Shown here piece by piece: positions 5,586-7,786 of a stretch of DNA of 7,786 nucleotides. The position numbers and the translations under genes were made by a program. Location: the NCBI GenBank assembly GCA_031431035.1, contig JANPCR010000340.1, positions 1-7,786 of the forward strand. Direction: 5' to 3'. The notes below the pieces were generated by a model. That model did not search any database, was not told where the DNA came from, and worked only from the letters and a program-made list of their open reading frames with translations. Every line of letters begins with the position of its first letter. The first letter of the stretch is position 1. Source of the DNA: JANYCG01 sp031431035. GTDB lineage: Bacteria > Pseudomonadota > Gammaproteobacteria > Burkholderiales > Burkholderiaceae_C.

Positions 5586-5652
5586 TTCCATCCAACCATT
5601 CCAACCCGCCAAGCCTTTCACCTTGCTCAACCCGCTCCAAAGGAAACTCACT

Positions 5653-6693
5653 ATGTTCAAACCAAGCCTCCTCATCGGCGCCGTCTCCCTTGCCGCCGCC
5701 ATAGCAGCGCCCCTCGTCCACGCCCAAACCGGCATGCTCGAATTGGCTGGCGCGGCCATGCCGATCACCGTGGTTTACCCCACGGCTGCCACAGCGTCGG
5801 TGCAAAACCTGGGGCCGTTTCAGATCAAGGCCGCCCTGGGCGCTGCGCCCGCGCGGGGCAATGGCCGTTTGATCGTGCTCTCGCACGGCGCGGGTGGCAG
5901 CGCCATCACCAGTTTTGATTTGGCCAGCCAGTTGGCGGCGGCGGGTTTTGTGGTGGCGTCGCCCGAACACCAAGGCGACAACTGGCGCGATCAAAAACAG
6001 AGCGGACCAGACAGCTGGAAACTGCGTCCCGTTGAGGTCAGCAAAACCATTGACGCGGTCATGGCCGACCCACGCTTCGCGCCGCTACTTGATGCGTCCA
6101 AAGTCGGGGTGCACGGCATGTCAGCCGGTGGCGTGAGCGCTTTGGCGCAGGCGGGCGGCCAGTGGAGCATGGCCAGCCTGATGCGCCATTGCGGTGCCAA
6201 TTTGAAAGCCGACGCCGGTTTTTGCCTGTTTGGCCTGCGCAGCGCCGAAGCCCGCGAGCAACGCGCCCAAAGCTACGCCGTCACCAGCAACCTGCCCGCC
6301 TTTCTGGAAACCCTGAGCGGCGGCCCCACCCAACGCGACACCCGGGTGGCAGCCGTTGCCCTGAGTGTGCCCGTGGCGGCGATATTCACCGATGCCAGCC
6401 TGGCCGCCATTCGCATTCCGGTGGGCATTGTGGAGGCCACGGCAGATGACGTGCTACTGCCGCGTTTTCACTCAGACCGCGTGCTGCAGCTGTGCGGCAG
6501 TTGCAAAAAAATCGATTCGCTGGCGGGTGGCAACCATTTCGACGTGCTGTCGCCCTGGCCCGAGGCCGTTGCGCGGCCCATGGCAGGGCTCGGCGGAGGC
6601 GCTTTTGACAGCAAGTTCGACCGCACGCGCTTACCCGCTAGCTACCTGCGAATTGCTACATTTTTCCAGAGCCATTTGGTCACGACACCCTGA
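5653..6693 (+). CDS. Exported alpha/beta hydrolase, predicted dienelactone-hydrolase-like (COG4188-like)
   Basis: This 346-residue protein has a clear signal peptide: Lys3, a hydrophobic stretch 6-20, and VHA|QTG giving likely cleavage after Ala24. The mature part begins with a small beta domain (MLELAGAAMPITVVYP). It then has LIVLSHGAGGS (73-83, oxyanion strand), the nucleophile elbow HGMSAGG with Ser157, a likely catalytic Asp265 or 266 in TADDVLLP, and His295 in GGNHFD. This order resembles predicted dienelactone hydrolases/PAF-acetylhydrolase-like esterases; the substrate is unknown. Cys180, 191, 281 and 284 may form disulfides. The ATG at 5653 is chosen because AAGGA lies at 5640-5644, eight bases upstream, and the signal peptide starts there; an in-frame TTG at 5623 has no such support. 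The gene is bracketed by the two extragenic repeat copies and looks monocistronic. Confidence 0.85.
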   Translation: MFKPSLLIGAVSLAAAIAAPLVHAQTGMLELAGAAMPITVVYPTAATASVQNLGPFQIKAALGAAPARGNGRLIVLSHGAGGSAITSFDLASQLAAAGFVVASPEHQGDNWRDQKQSGPDSWKLRPVEVSKTIDAVMADPRFAPLLDASKVGVHGMSAGGVSALAQAGGQWSMASLMRHCGANLKADAGFCLFGLRSAEAREQRAQSYAVTSNLPAFLETLSGGPTQRDTRVAAVALSVPVAAIFTDASLAAIRIPVGIVEATADDVLLPRFHSDRVLQLCGSCKKIDSLAGGNHFDVLSPWPEAVARPMAGLGGGAFDSKFDRTRLPASYLRIATFFQSHLVTTP

Positions 6694-6708
6694 TTTGGGC
6701 TGAAAAAT

Positions 6709-6833
6709 CTAAAAAAGAACCTGTAGGTTTTTTTTTAGGAAAAATCGACAAAAAGCAGCAAATTATGAACAAAAAAGGCCTCTAGCTCTCGAATATATTC
6801 AATAGTTTGCTATGTATTTAATAGTAAATTTGA
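6709..6833 (+). repeat. Extragenic element, right copy
   Basis: Same orientation and ungapped alignment to the left copy at 5461-5585. Shared blocks: hairpin core CCTGTAGG (6720-6727), GGCCTCTAGCTCTC (6777-6790, identical), ATAGTTTGCTA (6802-6812) and ATAGTAAAT (6821-6829). A-tracts begin at 6740, 6750, 6760 and 6771, the same 10-10-11 spacing as in the other copy. TTTGCTAT (6806-6813) pairs with ATAGTAAA (6821-6828) around a 7-base loop with one G-U. It starts 15 bp after the stop of the exported hydrolase. The remaining bases 6834-6939 show nothing I can assign. Confidence 0.8.
6711..6736 (+). terminator. Likely intrinsic terminator of the exported hydrolase gene (within right repeat copy)
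   Basis: AAAAAAGAACC (6711-6721) pairs with GG plus nine T (6726-6736) around a TGTA loop, one G-T wobble at 6717/6730, ending in the unbroken run of nine T at 6728-6736. It sits 17 bp after the stop at 6693. Unlike the left copy, the A-G mismatch is replaced by an A-T pair, while the neighbouring G-C becomes G-T, so pairing is kept while sequence drifts. Confidence 0.65.
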
Positions 6834-6939
6834 AGAACTGTCTGGCCACCAAATTACGGCGCTTTCAGCGGCATTTTTGTGGCGCAAGCGACAAGTTTGT
6901 ACCCATTGAGCCCGAGTCCGCAACTGACCGGCCCACCCC

Positions 6940-6945
6940 TAAAAT
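6940..6945 (+). promoter_or_regulatory. Likely -10 element (TAAAAT) of the 2TM-protein / histidine kinase operon
   Basis: TAAAAT ends nine bases before the ATG at 6955. A transcript starting at the usual distance would begin within about three bases of the ATG, so the mRNA would be leaderless or nearly so, and no Shine-Dalgarno sequence is present. I see no good -35 at 16-18 bp, which makes the call tentative. Confidence 0.5.
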
Positions 6946-6954
6946 GCCAACACC

Positions 6955-7251
6955 ATGAACACACCTCTTTCCCCTGACGACATCGACGCTCTGGCCCGCA
7001 AACGGGCGGGCGCCAAGCTAGGCTGGTACGTCCACGCCTTGGTTTACGTGGTGGTCAACCTGTTTCTGTTCCTGACCTCGCAGTACGCTTTGGGCAACCG
7101 AAACTGGTCTTGGGGGCCTTTGCTGGGCTGGGGTCTGGGCTTGTTTTTGCATGGCGTGTCAGTCTGGTTTTTAGGCGCTGGAGCCAGCTTTCGCGAGCAC
7201 TTGGTGCAGCGTGAGCGCGATGCGATTGCGCGCAATCAAAATTCGCGCTGA
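6955..7251 (+). CDS. Stand-alone 2TM-domain membrane protein
   Basis: This 98-residue protein has a charged N-terminal helix (DDIDALARKRAGAKLG, 8-23) followed by two membrane helices at about 22-42 and 54-75, then a charged C-terminal tail (FREHLVQRERDAIARNQ). The segment RKRAGAKLGWYVHALVYVVVNLFLFL matches the '2TM domain', which as I know it occurs alone or at the N-terminus of LytS-type histidine kinases. The gene immediately downstream is such a kinase (41 bp gap), so the two probably form an operon and may interact in the inner membrane. Its role (sensor, chaperone or stability partner) is unknown. No Shine-Dalgarno sequence precedes the ATG; a TAAAAT lies just upstream. Confidence 0.8.
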   Translation: MNTPLSPDDIDALARKRAGAKLGWYVHALVYVVVNLFLFLTSQYALGNRNWSWGPLLGWGLGLFLHGVSVWFLGAGASFREHLVQRERDAIARNQNSR

Positions 7252-7292
7252 ATGCCGCCAAGCGTCAATTAGCTTTGCAAGCCCCCGCCCCA

Positions 7293-7786
7293 ATGAAATT
7301 TGAACGCCTGGACACGCTGCGGCGCTTTCTTCAAACGCTGGCGTTTTGCCTGGTCATCGCCGCGATTCAGGTGGCTTTTCAGCCCAATATCCGGTACGAG
7401 GGGCCGCTGGTTTACTCGCTTTGCATTGGCGTGTTCTCATGGGGTTTGATCGATCTAGGTCGCCACGCTTTCCCGTCCTCGCGCGAAAGCGGTTGGCCCC
7501 AAGGCGCGTCCGGTGTGGCTCTGCCCTTGGTGGGCGTGCTGGGTGGCTACTTTTTAGGAACTTTGAGTGCTGACACCTGGTTTGGCCGTTCTTCCTGGAC
7601 CGGGCGCGGTCAGTCCGACGTGCTGGGCTCGGTCCTGGTCACGGCCATGGCTGGCACCGTCATCACCTATTACTTTTACAGCAAAGGCAAGCGCGCCGAT
7701 CTTGAAAGGCTTACCGCCGATGCCAAAGCCCACGCCGCCGAGTCCAAACTCAAACTGCTTGAAACCCAGATTGAACCGCACATGCT
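7293..7786 (+). CDS. LytS/YehU-type sensor histidine kinase, N-terminal part (cut by window end)
   Basis: Open from ATG 7293 to the last base: 164 codons plus two bases. It starts MKFERLDTLRRFLQTLAFCL and has about four hydrophobic segments (roughly 14-30, 38-55, 74-92 and 111-129). A charged coiled-coil-like linker KGKRADLERLTADAKAHAAESK follows. At the edge is LKLLETQIEPHM, the start of the His_kinase internal region (family pattern LxxQxxPHFLFN); His163 would be the phosphoacceptor. The ATPase domain lies outside the window. Such kinases usually pair with a LytTR-type response regulator, which would be expected downstream. Bases upstream show no Shine-Dalgarno sequence; an in-frame TTG at 7275 is a weaker alternative start. 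It is probably cotranscribed with the 2TM gene. Confidence 0.85.
   Translation, partial: MKFERLDTLRRFLQTLAFCLVIAAIQVAFQPNIRYEGPLVYSLCIGVFSWGLIDLGRHAFPSSRESGWPQGASGVALPLVGVLGGYFLGTLSADTWFGRSSWTGRGQSDVLGSVLVTAMAGTVITYYFYSKGKRADLERLTADAKAHAAESKLKLLETQIEPHM

Noticed and set aside
5554..5587. Promoter for the gene at 5653 within the AT-rich end of the left repeat copy
   Set aside because: TATAGT-like hexamers are present, but no -35 at suitable spacing; the same sequence recurs in the right copy away from a gene start.
5461..6833. Composite transposon formed by the two flanking repeats
   Set aside because: The repeats encode no transposase, their ends show no terminal inverted repeats, and I see no target-site duplication; an extragenic repeat family fits better.

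Overview
The window looks like chromosomal DNA from a betaproteobacterium, most likely family Comamonadaceae (Rhodoferax/Polaromonas-like). This rests on moderately GC-rich coding DNA with AT-rich intergenic islands, the flavour of the proteins, and an extragenic repeat with a 'ggcctctagctctc' core. The genus call is my inference, not a database match.

Layout. (1) 1-1103, plus strand: the C-terminal end of a large MmeI-like/type IIG-like DNA methyltransferase, then a complete hicAB toxin-antitoxin pair with its own palindromic operator. This looks like the edge of a restriction/defence island. (2) 1125-1952, plus: a bacterial proteasome-like (Anbu-type) protein with the Thr/Asp/Lys active-site set, without its usual partner genes in view. 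(3) A 48-bp degenerate tetranucleotide array leads into an alpha/beta hydrolase (2005-2808, plus). (4) 2828-4680, minus: uppP (undecaprenyl-diphosphate phosphatase), overlapped at its 3' end by an exported dienelactone-hydrolase-like protein. (5) 4940-5353, plus: a four-helix DUF2306 membrane protein, divergent from uppP. (6) 5418-6833: an exported alpha/beta hydrolase (5653-6693) bracketed by two same-orientation copies of a ~125-bp extragenic element. Each copy carries a terminator-like hairpin, helically phased A-tracts and a second conserved hairpin. (7) 6955-7786, plus: a small stand-alone 2TM-domain protein followed by the N-terminal part of a LytS/YehU-type sensor histidine kinase cut by the window edge.

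Working together. Clear functional units are hicA-hicB (toxin plus autorepressing antitoxin, translationally coupled), uppP with its overlapping downstream gene, and the 2TM protein with the histidine kinase. Three unrelated alpha/beta hydrolases lie close together but show no sign of forming one pathway. I found no tRNA, rRNA, CRISPR array, insertion sequence or phage gene.

The least explained material is non-coding: the paired extragenic elements around the 5653-6693 gene, the 11-bp A-tract array beside one of them, and the tetranucleotide array at 1952-1999. I see no convincing new multi-gene system.
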